Source of the DNA: Lycocorax pyrrhopterus obiensis
Taxonomy: Eukaryota; Chordata; Aves; Passeriformes; Paradisaeidae
Assembly (NCBI GenBank): GCA_014706295.1
Contig: JACSVZ010000008.1
Span: forward strand, 1,116,001-1,180,000
Reading direction: 5' to 3'
DNA length: 64,000 nucleotides
Below are positions 1-12,170 of the stretch, one piece after another. Within the stretch, counting starts at the first letter, position 1; every line of letters begins with the position of its first letter. Made by a program: the position numbers and the translations under genes. The notes beneath the pieces were generated by a model. It was not told the DNA's origin. It searched no databases and worked only from the letters and a program-made list of their open reading frames with translations.

Positions 1-1164
1 AGCTGGGATCCAGGCACGGACTGGGATAAAGCACCACTGGTGATGCATCCTGTGGGGAACGCTGCAGAAGCTGGATAACCCCTACAAAAGGAAATCTGGC
101 TGGATTGTATTTCAGGGTTTCTTGGGAACGTCTTATGTGAGACAGGAAAAAACTACGTTCTGCAGGGTGGGAATTTTTTCCACATCTCCTCTGTTGACAT
201 TTCTTCCGAAGTTTGGGTACTGCTAAGATCAGCAGTTTCCTATGGGAAAAAATGGGAACAGGACACGGCTCTTGCACAAGAAAGCAAAATAAAGCCCTTT
301 TCCGAAGAACTGCCTTTATTTGTTACCGAATGCCTATGAAAGTGATTAGTGAGTGAGAACAAATCTCCAGAAAATAAATGTTCTGGAGCCTCCAGAACCT
401 GACTGACTGCGGAATGATTCAGGAATTCAGTTTAGTAGTTTCCACGCCAGAAATCAAATATTCCACAGCGGTTTTGTCCCTGAGCTGAATTTACGGAGCA
501 CAATGCATTGAAAAGCTCTAGTCCAAGCATTATCTCACTCTCCGAGAAAAAAGCCTCTTATTCTCACTCCGTGCCTCCAAGGACCCCTTGCTTCAGTTCA
601 TTTTTAAGGTCACTGAGATTAATTCATTTGCATTCCCAGCCAGGAATGCCATAAATTGTTTGATCAAAACCCTGCTTTTTTTTTTTTTTTTTTTTTTTTG
701 TCAGTCTTCCCACTCGTTTTATATAATCTCAGTTTGGTATTTTTGGAAATCAGGCCTGCCTGGCTGTGTCTTGCACTGAAATTGTCTCACGGTGGAAGTC
801 TTCAGGGATTCAGGGCCTCAGCAACCCGAACAGGCAGAGCCAGTGACCCTAAAGGAACACTGATTTTTGTGTAGGGAGTGTCCCAAGTTCCCTAAAGGTT
901 ATGGATTGTGATGCTAATTACCAGTCTTAGAGAAAGGCATTTAGGAATATTTCCTGTTGATCTCCCTGTGGCATGCATTTCCCAGCGAAATGTGTGTTTT
1001 CCTGCAAACCTCAGAGACTGAGATTGGAAAACAATAACTGTAATAATGGCTTTGGCCAGCACTGCCTGAAATATTATTGTAAATAATATTGGGGTAAAAG
1101 ATTCTGGGATGAAAAAAAATCTCAGAGGTCTGCAGTTGGAACTGAGCTGCTGATAGTGAAGGTT
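1..1164. other. Gene-free, mostly unique sequence
   Basis: AT-rich, no recognisable repeat apart from the poly(T) at 676-699, no exon-like frame. Confidence 0.5.
676..699 (+). repeat. Poly(T) tract of 24
   Basis: Uninterrupted run of T. It could be the antisense poly(A) tail of an old retroposed sequence, but no recognisable body lies to its left, so it is listed as a homopolymer only. Confidence 0.9.
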
Positions 1165-1470
1165 ATGGAATTACGGAATCGTGGAATGGTTTGGGTTGGG
1201 AGGGACCTTAAAAGCCCATCCAGTTCTGACCGTGGGCAGGGACACCTTCCATGGACCAGGTTGTTCCTGGACACTGCCAGGGATCCAGGGGCAGCCACAG
1301 CTTCTCTGGGTAATCCATTCCAGGGCCTGCCCACCGTCCCGGGGAACAATTCCTTCCCAGTATCCCATCCATCCCTGCCCTCTGGCACTGGGAAGCCATT
1401 CCCTGTGTCCCGGCACTCCAAAGTCCCTCTTTATCTTCCTCATAGGCTCCCTTCAAGCACTCCTTTCTCC
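1165..1470 (-). mobile_element. CR1 LINE fragment, 3' end
   Basis: Antisense CR1 3' end. It starts with the tail-like ggaatcgtggaatggtttggg and continues through the diagnostic gatccaggggcagccacag and aacaattccttcccagtat blocks. The 5' part is missing, as usual for CR1. No reverse-transcriptase frame survives. Confidence 0.85.
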
Positions 1471-2012
1471 TCCTTGTTTGGTATCCTGAAAACCTCATCC
1501 TGAAATGAATCGATGCCCAGGAATTCCAGCTCTGGGTAACTGTGGAAATGCAATTGTAGAGGCAGAGACAGGCAGAACCGAGCTGCACAGCATCGCTGCC
1601 AGCTGCTGGATTCATGGAAAAGAATGGAAATCAGCCCAGGAAATGAACCCCTCCTCCCCAGAAAGGCAGCAGGAGCGCAACGAGGTGCTGAATGAGGGCT
1701 GAACTTCTCAGGTTTCTGGCTTACACACTGAAACACAGGCTGGAGAGCTGGGTTCCAAACCCCAGGGACCCGGCTGTATTTAGGAATTGAGGTGTTGCTT
1801 TTCTCCATGCAGATCTGAAAAGTGAGTTTGTGGTGCTGCAGCCAGGAGACAATGGTTCATTCTCTCTTTTGTTTTGATGATTGAAGACTCTCCTGCAGCG
1901 GGAGCTGGCTGAGAGTGGGCTCTGCTCCTCCCCTGTGGCCTCTGGCTCTTGGCTATTTTCTTTTATTACTTGTGGAGAGAAAAATCGCCGTGGCCTTTTC
2001 AGTGAGAGTGAG

Positions 2013-2345
2013 GGCAGAACTCATTGCAGCCTTCCAGGACCTGAAGAAGCAGCGGGGGCACTTCTTCCACAGGCACAGAGAGACAGGACAAGGTTTTGAA
2101 CTAAAGAGGGGAGATTTAGGTGGGATATTGGGAAGGAATTGTTCCCTGGGAAGGTGGGCAGGCCCTGGCACAGGGTGCCCAGAGCAGCTGTGGCTGCCCC
2201 TGGATCCCTGGCAGTGTCCAAGGCCAGGTTGGACATTGGGGCTTGGAGCAGCCTGGGACAGTGGAAGGTGTCCCTGCCATGGCAGGGGTGGCACTGGATG
2301 GGCTTTGAGGTCCCTTCCCACCCAAACCAGTGTGGGATGATGTGT
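2013..2345 (+). mobile_element. CR1 LINE fragment, 3' end
   Basis: Sense CR1 from the cattgcagccttccaggacctg block through gggatattgggaaggaattg to the gatgggctttgaggtccctt terminus. Truncated at the 5' end. Confidence 0.85.
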
Positions 2346-3626
2346 CTGCAGACTCCAGAAGTGGCAGCAGAGCCCCACCCCGAAAGCTTGCACCCAAACC
2401 CGGTGTAATTAGGAGTGAAAGGGAATCTCCTGCTAGGGAAGTGAGTGGCTCTGAGCCAGCGACTGCTGGATTTGCTCCCAAGATCCCAGGCTTGTTTTCC
2501 AACCTGTGAACGGAGCTCAGGTACCTTGGGCCATCCCATCCCACAGGGCTGCTCTCGTTGCTAGGGCTCAGATACCTCTTGGTTCTGCATTAAAGTTTAG
2601 TAATAGTGTGATTGAAGCAGGGTTTCACCATGGATGTCTCAGCCGTCCTTCCCTCCTCTGCTTTTATATGGAATTTTTTCCTGACTTGTCCAGGGGAAGA
2701 ACAGTTTGTCTGCAACGTGAATCCAGAGAAATTTTGGCTCTGTGAAAAGGGCATTTGAAAACCCGATCCACTGGAATTCAATCTTTAAAGTGATGGAATA
2801 GGTTGAGTAACAACCTCTACTTGGTGGTTTCTTGGCTTAAAAATATATTTTTTCAGCAAACTGGTTTGGAGACAGTATTTTATTCTTGATTTTGCTCTTT
2901 TTTAAAAAAAGAAAGGGTAGAGTTTGTTGTGCTTGTGCATTTATCTCGGTGAATTCTTTTGTTCTTAGCTGGTGTATTTCTAAATCCTGCCTTCCTTCTT
3001 CTATTACATATGGAAGCATTCTCAGTTTAGAAGGAGGGCTATATATGGAATATACTCACCGAAAGGAAAATAAACCCGAACTGAAAATCCTGCTGGCTCC
3101 ACATGAGGTTTTTTAAACTGTCAGAAAAGTTGAAGGTCTGGTTCCAAGAGAAACACAGCAGTTTCTGTAAGAAGTGACTGCTGTAATGTGAATAATTTAA
3201 TAAATACAATCTAACGTACACATCCGGGGTCGCCTGGAGGATGCGTGCTGCAGAGGAACACTAATGACAGACAGATGTTCTACCCCAAGTTCTTTCAGAT
3301 CTGGTTCAAAAGCTCAGTTTCCATTGTTGCTTCTCTTTCCCCGAACCAACAGAAATGTGTTTTTTAGTGGTGCCAAAACTGGTTTTAAAGGCTGCAGGCA
3401 GCTCCCAGCAATCAGATCCCGTTTTGCTCCTTGCCTTTGGCAATGGCCTGCACACTTGTCAGGATATTTTTCACGGCCATGAAAGGATCTTCGGTGTTTC
3501 TGATATAATCCCTTCATAACCCCTCCTTTAGGGTGTGTGAAATAGGATATTTTAAATAAATGTGTGGGGTTTTCATCCAGCAGAGGTGCAGATGGCAGTG
3601 TCAGACTCCAGCTGAGGGTGTGAGTA
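2346..3626. other. Gene-free unique sequence
   Basis: AT-rich. Short open frames have no exon-like composition. Nothing specific seen. Confidence 0.5.
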
Positions 3627-3845
3627 GAACCACAGAATATCCTGAGCTGGGAGGGACCCACAAGGATCCAACTCCTGATCCCAACAACCCCACCCTGGGC
3701 ATCCCTGGCAGCGCTGTCCAAACGCTCCTGGAGCTCTGGCAGCCTCGGGGCCGTGCCCATTCCCTGGGGAGCCTGGGCAGTGCCCAGCACCCTCTGGGGG
3801 AAGAACCTGATTCCCAACCTGACCATCCCTCGCCCAGCTCCACGA
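3627..3845 (-). mobile_element. CR1 fragment, second subfamily
   Basis: Begins cacagaatatcctgagctgg and contains the tgtccaaacgctcctggagc block. This is the reverse complement of the 3' part of the elements at 16120-16710 and 20692-21085, so it belongs to a different CR1 subfamily from most fragments here. Confidence 0.8.
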
Positions 3846-6445
3846 GCAGAGAGAACTCCTTTGTGAAGTCCTTGTGCTGGAGAAACAGAGCAGAAATGCA
3901 GTGGCTCATTAAAGCCAGCACTGGGATTGCTGGGTTTTATCAGGGGAGCGCTTCCCACCTGGGATTAACTCGCTGGGAGAAGATACAAGAGGAATAAAAG
4001 AAGCTGGCAGTGCTCAGTGCAGTGATTTTGAGGCTGCTTATGCAATCTGAGACCTTCAGTGCAAAATCAATTACGAAGACAAGGAGCAGGCACCGACAAG
4101 GCAAACATTATTGCTGTAGAGCTGTTTCATTATGGATCGATGGCCCCACGTCTCTGCTGCCATCCTTCTCCTCCTCGTACCCTGCTCAGGAGAAATCCAG
4201 GAAGATTCCTCATTCCCAATTGCTCCATGCCTGCTGGCAAGCTGGACTTTGCCACGTTAAATCGGGTTTATAATTAAAATACAGGATTTTCAGTTGAGTT
4301 TTGTCCCATATCGCAGAATTTTGTTGTTAAACAACAAAAACACCATTGCGCCTTCATGGAGCTCTTGCTCTATTCATTATTTGGGAATAATTCCAGATAC
4401 TGGGCTGCTCCCTAAACCTGCAGGGAGGAGGGCTCAAGGGCAGAGTTTTGTGTCCCACATCTGGATAGCTGAAGTGAATTTGCTTTAATATTCCTGGACA
4501 ATTTTAATTTTGACAGCAGGGGGAAGATTTCAACCAGCAGAATTATTTCTGTCAAAGCCTCTCTGAGGGTCAGGGAATCTGTACCCAGGAGATTGTGTGG
4601 AATTGTTCTGACTGGAGGTTCTCAGGGAAGAGCCCAGACATTTTGGCTTGTTATTTCCACGGGTTGGCTTTGAGGTAGCTCCCCTCACCTTTTGGGTTTG
4701 GCTTTTATTTCATTGGGAATCTCTTAATTAAAAGGGATTTTAATTAGGAAACTTCAAGCTGAGTTAACAGGCTCAGATTTCTAGAAATGTCCATTGATCC
4801 TCCAGATGGCTGAAGAGGGAATTGATTGGGGAAGGCGCCAGAGAGACCCTTTCAATATTGGAGGGTTTTAAGAAGTCTCCTGCTGGGCGTTTTCAGAAGG
4901 GGACATGCTGGAAATCAGATGAATTTGGGAAGTCTCGGCACAAGCAGAGCATGGGACAGCAGAGCACCTTGGGACTTGCGGGGTTTTTCCTGCTGCCTGA
5001 TGCCTCTGAAGGCTTTTGGTGGTTGCTTCAGAATTCCAACACAATCCCTCTCCTCCGGCCCGTTGTTTTTCACTCTCGTGGCACGCTGGAATGTCTTGTT
5101 GCTTTAATAAATGGCCTAAGCACAAAAGCCAGCCCTGCTTGCGTATTTCTGTTACCATTTCTCCGTGCTTCAGCAAACACTTGCTTCAGTCCCCAAAAAT
5201 AAGAGGTAATTGGCAAATACACTGAGAAATGCTACGGAAAGTGTTTGTTTGTGATAGATTCGAGGGGTTTGGGCAATTTGGTTCCTTGTCATGTTGGTAG
5301 GAAATGTCATCCTTGCATTTTATTGAAATAATTAAAGACAGTGTGCCGAAGGAAGTGTGGATGAGCCTCCCCTGTGAAGGTACTGATGTTTTTAATGCGC
5401 CTTTATGGTCCTAAGAATGAAGCAAACAGGGAGAAGAACCCTCTCTTTAGTGTCTTTCGCATTCCGTGGAGGTAATTGAAAGAGTTGGAGAACTCTGGTT
5501 TTCATTAGAAGGGAAAGAAATTCCAATTTATTGAATCATTTCTGTTTGCAGGTTTATGAAATAGCTTATTTGTTCAGGCAAATGCCAAGAGGCATCTGCA
5601 GCTCTGATAACCCGAGACATTAACTCTGCTCAGACATTATTTTTGCTTACAGTCAGGAGAATAGAAAGTTGACAGGGAAATAATGTGTTTTAATGAAGTA
5701 TTCATCACTTCTCCCCATTTTTCATCATTAAAACATCCATTTCAATTTAGAAATGGACCTGGGAAGTCATGAAATCTCTCATGCAGAACAGATGGTTTGC
5801 AGTGCAGATGGAAAAAAATTCAAGCTGTTCCTAAACATCAGTCTGTGTATTTTAAGCAATTAACTACTTTTTCTGGAGCTAGTATGGGTCAATTCCTTTT
5901 TCCTTTTGGCATGGCAGAGGTGAGTTGCCCAGAGTGATTAAACTCATATTTTGTTTTTAACCAGCTAAACAAAGCTCATAGTTAAAATACTACCTTGGAT
6001 TAGACCCAAGGGGTATCATTTTGGGTAGGTCAGAAGGATTTTGGGGTGTTTTTGTGGTTCTCTTCTCCTAAGCAATGAGGGCTTCTTGAGGTTCCTTTGT
6101 GGGCCACAGTCACGATGGAGTTTTCCATCCACGTGCTCTGTTTCTCCGGATGAGATCCTCCTCCTGCTTCCTCTGGGGGTGGGAGGACAGGGTGTGATTG
6201 CTCAGCGTTTCTGTGCCGGTGTTAATTAGCTCATTAACTTGCCGTGATGCTCATTGTGGTTGCGTTTAACATATGGTTGTGATTGGCAGGGGTGTGACCT
6301 GCAGGAGCTGCTGTCTGTGTGTGTCTATATCCTCGATATTTGTATTTATTGCTTGTTTTATCCATCTCCTCTCATGGAGCACTTGAGGGTCACCAGTGAG
6401 ATTTCATGAGGTCAGTGGAGAGGGAATTTTAAATGGGCCAGTAGT
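3846..6445. other. Gene-free, repeat-poor AT-rich stretch
   Basis: 2.6 kb without a recognised repeat. The part from about 5240 to 6000 is very AT-rich with many homeodomain-type ATTA cores and is a candidate conserved non-coding element on composition alone. Confidence 0.45.
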
Positions 6446-6590
6446 GACAGGAGAAGGGGAATGGTTTTAAGCAGAGGGCAGGGATAGGTGGGAATTTGGG
6501 AAGGAATTGTTCCCTGGGAGGGTGGGCAGGCCCTGGCACAGGGTGCCCAGAGAAGCTGTGGCTGCCCCTGGATCCCTGGCAGTGTCCAAG
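6446..6590 (+). mobile_element. CR1 fragment lacking its 3' end
   Basis: Sense CR1 blocks from the aggggaatggttttaagc region to ccctggcagtgtccaag, then an abrupt switch to unrelated sequence. Loss of the 3' end is unusual for a LINE that primes at its 3' end and implies later deletion or rearrangement. Confidence 0.75.
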
Positions 6591-6842
6591 CCCCAAAGCA
6601 TAGATCCCAGAGCAAGGACTGCCTGCACAAAGTGTGATTTTCATGGACTTGCAGCAGGTGCCAGCCGCTGGATTTGTTCCTGATTGGAGCTTTTGGAGGT
6701 GGGGATTCCCTTTTCTGTCTGTGCTTGCTGTGGTCCAACACACACCCTGGAACATGCTTGGCAGTGCGTTTTATTCTCCAAGATAATCCTTTCAGGAGAA
6801 TTCCTAAACTTTCCTGTGAGGCTTTAGAGCTTCCTGATAACA

Positions 6843-7172
6843 GAGAATCATGGATTCATTGGAGGGTTTAGGCTGGAAGGGACCTCAAAGCCCATCCAGT
6901 GCCACGCCTGCCATGGCAGGGACACCTTCCACTGTCCCAGGCTGCTCCAAGCCCCAATGTCCAACCCGGCCTTGGGCACTGCCAGGGATCCAGGGGCAGC
7001 CACAGCTTCTCTGGGCACCCTGTGCCAGGGCCTGCCCACCCTCCCAGGGAACAATTCCTGCCCAATATCCCATCCATCCCTGCCCTCTGGCACTGGGAAG
7101 CCATTCCCTGTGTCCCGGCACTCCAGGCCCTTGTGAGAAATCCCTCTCCGACCTTCTTGTAAACCCCCTTTA
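6843..7172 (-). mobile_element. CR1 LINE fragment, 3' end
   Basis: Antisense CR1 from the tail-proximal gaatcatggattcattgg to the tctccgaccttcttgtaaac region. High similarity to the other 3' ends in the window. Confidence 0.87.
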
Positions 7173-7649
7173 GGTACTGGGGGGATCTGAGATGCCTGGG
7201 AATCTGCTTGGAATCTTTTACATTTGTGGGATCTGTGAGATCTTTGCATCTTTGGTCTGTTTGGAATCTTTTAGATGTGCCATGCTGCAGGACTGCGTTC
7301 GGCTGACGTGTGGGTGAAACTCCATCACCACATCCGCGATGGGATGGATAAATTTTTATCCAAGATGGATAAACTCCCGTGTTTTGGGGGAGCTGGGGAC
7401 CAGCTTCCAGCTTACACAGGTTTGTGCAGTGGGTGCTGCGGCCTGAGCGATTTCAAAGCCTCCAACTCTGCTGATTTTTGCACTGAAAACCTGCAGAGGT
7501 GCTTTACATTCCACGTCCCTCAGCTCCCAGGAGATTAAATATGTCCTTGGAGTACTGCAGCCAGTGCGGCCTCGCTGGGCTGCAGGATCCATCTCGGGTG
7601 CAATATCAAACAGGGCGATGCCTTCGCTGCGGCCCAGGAGCACTTTCCT

Positions 7650-7692
7650 GTGGATAAACCACGGATAAACCATGGATAAACCATGGCTAAAT
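7650..7692 (+). repeat. 12-bp tandem repeat, about 3.5 units
   Basis: Repeats of ggataaaccatg with small changes. On the minus strand it reads through as repeated W-F-I/V-Y residues in chance frames. Confidence 0.8.
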
Positions 7693-8216
7693 GCTGGTGC
7701 TGTGTTCTCCCCTTGTCTGGGCAGGAGCAGCCCTGCTCCAGCCACCTCCGGGAGCAGACACGGAGCTGTGACTCCGAAAGGAAGTTGTCTTGACATCCAG
7801 CTCTTCCCAAAGAGCCCGAGCAGCTTCCCTGTGAAATCCCAAATTTAGACAGGCTGGCATCTTTTTCCCCTATAAAAGCCAACATTTCACATGGTTTATC
7901 AGCCTTGCGTCTTTTCCCAGCGCTGCTCGTGTCTGACAGGCTCCAAATCCAAGAGATTTCCTGGGATTTCTGCCAGCTTCTCCCTCAGCAGTGCCCCCCA
8001 GGCAGGGTCAGGATGAGGGCTGCCAAAGGGGCTGCTCCCTGCGCTTCCCTTCTTTCCTCTCAGGACCCCAGACATTTCCATTCCTGTTTATAAGGATAAG
8101 CAGCTGAATAGGTCAATACATTTCAAAAAGCAGATTACATGAGGTTCTGGGTTTGGTCCAGAGCTGTGGGACCTGTCCTGAATGAAGTTAAACACAATAA
8201 GGAGCTCTAACCACAA

Positions 8217-8372
8217 CGGAATCATGGAATGGTTTGGGTTGGAAGGGCCTTAAAGGTCCTCTCCTTCCACCCCTGCCATGGGCAGGGATGGCACTCACTA
8301 TTCCACAAGCCCCATCCAGCCTGGCCTTGGACACTTCCAGGGAAAAGGCATCCACAACCTTTCTGGACAGCA
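8217..8372 (-). mobile_element. CR1 LINE fragment, short 3' end
   Basis: Antisense, starting cggaatcatggaatggtttg. About 155 bp remain, with an internal deletion relative to the longer copies. Confidence 0.8.
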
Positions 8373-9324
8373 TCTTAGAGCAGTACTTGGTGTCCCGGAG
8401 GAAAAACCGAGGCAATTTAAAGTGGTTTTCAGTTTTGTACCCAGAGAAATGTGAATATTGGGGAAGTGGCAGGTCCGACATGCCCGTTCTGCTGCTGGAG
8501 GGAAGGAGCCCTTAAATTCCTGCAGATTTCACCTGTAATAAGTGCCACAGTCAGAAATATCAGTGTGGACAGTGCCCACGGCTCAGAATGAAAATCAAAT
8601 TCAGCCTCCCCTTGGATTTTCAGCTTCCTTTCTTCCTTTCCAGCAAGAAAATGATGGATCACTGGTGTAGTTGACACATTGCTGGGATTATTTCAGGTGA
8701 TCTACTGGGAAGGTGAAGTTTTTGATGGTTTTTTTCCTTGGCTTTGAGCATTTTGCTGCATTCCTGGGCTGCAAGAAGAGGCCCAGCTGAAGAAGAGCTG
8801 AAAATACATCCCTGTGCACAAAGATTGGACACGCTGGGGTGGCACCTCAGCAATTAGTCACGACCCAGATGAAATAAATACCCGATCTAAACCAGCCAGA
8901 AATAGGCACCAGGTAAAAGCCACATTCAGATTCAATTTCCATTCTTTAGATTGCTCCGAGGGGATTTAAAAAAAATCGTGGGAGCATTAAGCAGAAGAGG
9001 CAGAGAGAGGCAGGAATGTCACATCATTTGTGCACCTTTCTGTGTGCTAATAAGCCAATAGCCTTGGTAGCTGAAATATTATCAAATATTTTATATAGTG
9101 CATCAAATCTCCATTTCCCAGCTGAGGGAAAGAGGCATCTGCACATCTTGGCTGCTGTCACCTTGTAGGTTTTGATAAACAGCTGTAGAACAAACAGCAC
9201 CAAAGAAATCATGAGGACCAAGCCTCCTTCTCAACTTCCTGCGCTCAGAATTTCCGAATGTATTTCACTCTTCTTAAAAAAAAAAACCTGAATAAATTTT
9301 ATTCATTCCCCTGGGAAGTTCAGA

Positions 9325-9472
9325 GTGTGCAGGGAAATGGTGGGGTCACCATCCCTGGAGGTGATGCAAAGCCGCGGGGATGTGGCCCTTGGGGACATGG
9401 TTTAGTGTTGGTGCTGCTGGTTGGACGTGATGATCTTGGAGTTCTTTTCCAGCCCTAACGATTCTGGGATTC
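9325..9472 (+). mobile_element. CR1 LINE fragment, older subfamily
   Basis: Sense fragment with the gtcaccatccctggaggt, ggggacatggtttagtg and gatgatcttggagttctttt blocks typical of older avian CR1 3' ends, finishing in gattctgggattc. Confidence 0.8.
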
Positions 9473-10800
9473 TTTGCAGTTATTTTTAATATTTTCACCT
9501 GGAAACCTAAAGCCTTTCCACATTTTTCTTGGAAAATAACCATGAATTCAAAAATCACTGGAGTTGCAGAAACCATTTGCTTTTTGAAGCCCAAAGCTCT
9601 ACCTAAATTACTCCCAAACTGTACTGAACACCGAGACACTGAGCTGTCCTCCTCCATCCCTTCCCCTCCACGAGCTCCTGGGTTGGATGTTCCTCCAAGG
9701 CCTGGATTTTTGCCTCAGGACCTCAGTCCTTAAAGTTATTATTTAATGTCTGAGTGGCCGTGGGTGTTAAACCCCACAACGTGAAATGCGAGTTGCAGAA
9801 CTCGTGGAGGGCGCAGGCTGTGGGGTGGGAGGAGGTCCCTCCCCGCCAGGTCACAGCTCTGTGGGCTCCTGCAGGTTCCTGCTGGGCTTTTCTGCTCCTT
9901 TCTGGTGAAACATTCCAGCTGGCCAAAGGTGTTTCTGGTTGGGATGCAGCGTTCCAGCCTCAGGGAAGGTGGGACAGCAGGAGCTCCGCTCTGTGGTGAG
10001 GGAGGTTGGAAATCAGAGCTTGGAATGGAGGGAGGGGGATGGCGCTTTCCCTCTGTTCCGTGCTCCAGCAGCAGCTCCAGACACACCCACGGGAGGGAAA
10101 AGAAGGTGAATTTTAAGGATTTTTGGGCCTTCTGGCACAGGGTTTAGTCCCAGAGTTCAGCAAAGACGAGGCAAACGCAGCTGGCACAGCAGAGCCAAGA
10201 GGACATTTTGGAGTGGTGAGGGGTTTATTAAATTGTGAAGGAACAGTGTCTGCACACCCCCAGTGGGATTATTTTGTTCAGATAAAAAAAGCAGTTTTAA
10301 TAGTAACAATTATAGGAATAATTCCTTTTAATAGTGAACTTTCTGCGTTAAAAAGTCATTATTCGAGATGCATCTAAAAATCCCTGCTATGAACACCTCC
10401 CTAATTAAAGCCCAGCCCTGGGAAGCCTGAGGCAAGGGCAGTGTGTTCTCACTGAGGAGAACTGACAGGCACTGGGACAGTTTTGGGGTAAATTCAGCAG
10501 CTTTGGGTACCTGGTGGCTGTCTCTGTTGCCCCCAGCTCCCAGTAACACCCCCTGGCTGAGATGTCTTTCATTCCCAATGGGTTAACCCACAGTGAGTAT
10601 GGAACAGTAGAAAATGATAAATTCATTTTTTAATATCTTTGAAACCAGCCCTTTGTGTTGCCATTTCCTGTTCCTGCAAGGCAGCTCTGAGGGGTGATTT
10701 TCTGCCAGGGTCAGGTTTGGGTTTCCTCACTCCAGATCCACCTGATGAGTTTTGTGTCTTCTGGTGCAAAGGGAAAAGCAGGGCCGAGCCCCACACAACA

Positions 10801-11205
10801 AAACCACAGAATTCCGGCCTGGTTTAGGTGGGAAGGGACTTAAACCCATCTTAATCCACCCTTGCCATGGCAGGGACACCTTCCACTATCCCAGGTTGCT
10901 CCAAGCCCCAATGTCCAGCCTGGCCTTGGACACTGCCAGGGATCCAGGGGCAGCCACAGCTGCTCTGGGCACCCTGTGCCAGGGCCTGCCCACCCTCCCA
11001 GGGAACAATTCCTGCCCAATATCCCATCCATCCCTGCCCTCTGGCACTGGGAAGCCATTCCCTGTGTCCTGTCCCTCCATCCCTTGTCCCCAGTCCCTCT
11101 CCAGCTCTCCTGGAGCCCCTTTAGGCCCTGGAAGGGGCTCTGAGCTCTCCCTGGAGCCTTCTCTTCTCCAGGTGAGCACCCCCAGCTCTCCCAGCCTGTC
11201 AGGCT
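10801..11205 (-). mobile_element. CR1 LINE fragment, 3' end
   Basis: Antisense CR1 of about 400 bp, from the tail-proximal cacagaattccggcctgg to the ggtgagcacccccagctctc block. One of the longer fragments. The open frames across it are read-through of the element. Confidence 0.87.
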
Positions 11206-11906
11206 CCCTCCCTTCCCTGTTCCTGGCCCCTCCGGATAAATCCCATGTTGGAGGTGTGTGGGAAGTGCCCCAGCGAGTGGAAAGAGCCGGCCCCACGCCT
11301 GGCCGGGGTTTCAGACCCTGCTCTGTGCAGAGGGGCTGGCTGCTCACACCCAGCTCACCCCCCCGCCTGCAGAGATCCCTGCCCTGCCCTTTCCTGGGGA
11401 ACAGGGCTGGGACACGAATTTCCTCCGTGCTTCGGAATGGGCGCAGCCTCTCCATTGTTGAATCCTCCAGCTCCAAGTGTGTCTCTGGCCTTCCGAGCCC
11501 CTGGGTGACGTTAATTCGTGTGACACTGGGCCCTGCTGTCCCCATCAGTGCTTTCAGGGGCTTGGTGCCTGCAGGGAGGGACCTTTCCGAAGTTCTCCTT
11601 CGTTTTGGGAGCACCCGTTGGGATGGGGGGACGGAGTCCCGGCAGCAGAATCTGTGTTGCAGAGGAAGATTTCTCTCGTTGCCAGGCCTTTTCTGCAAGT
11701 TGGGAAATGTTGATGCACAACACCTTGGCTTAACCCACTGTGGTGCTGCAGCAGCGATGCCTTAGGTTTTAACTTTTACATTTTCCAAACCCTGCACTGC
11801 CTGGTGTGTCACTGTGAAGTTTCCTGTGCCCTGTCAGCTGCTGCTCTCTCACGCTGGTCAGACACAACAAACCCTATCCAGGTTTGCTCTCCAAGGACAC
11901 CTCGAT

Positions 11907-12170
11907 TGTCCCAGGCCCCAAAATGTGTAAACTAAACCCTAGAGGGGGGCAAACTTGGGGTAATTACATCATGAACTGAGGTTGTAATTGGAGAATTAAC
12001 CCTGATATGCAAATAGACCGAACTTAGAAAAGGGTGAAGAACTCGTGACCCCATCTTGGGTGGAAGATTTGGACTGCCCAGGGTGTACCTTTGAAGGCCC
12101 TTCAAATAAACACCCCCCTTCATTCCCTTATTCTTGTTTAGCCTCTGTTTTTAGGTGGCCACCTCAAGGC
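11907..12170 (+). mobile_element. Possible solo LTR of an endogenous retrovirus
   Basis: About 264 bp that could start with TG (tgtcccaggcccc) and end with CA (ctcaaggca). It contains an ATGCAAAT octamer-like site (tgatatgcaaat near 12005) and an AATAAA near 12105 followed by a pyrimidine/T-rich stretch, the order expected of U3-R-U5. No clear target-site duplication was seen and no retroviral genes lie next to it. It could instead be unique sequence. Confidence 0.3.

Larger units (their letters stand above)
7173..10800. other. Gene-free stretch with two CR1 fragments
   Basis: Apart from the CR1 pieces at 8217-8372 and 9325-9472 and the 12-bp tandem repeat at 7650, no feature is recognised. 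A TAT/AAT-rich patch at 9050-9100 contains a short palindromic motif (aatattatcaaatatt). Confidence 0.45.

Noticed and set aside
10752..11765. 337-codon plus-strand open frame
   Set aside because: The first half is antisense CR1 and the rest has no protein-like features. GC-rich CR1 3' ends are stop-poor.
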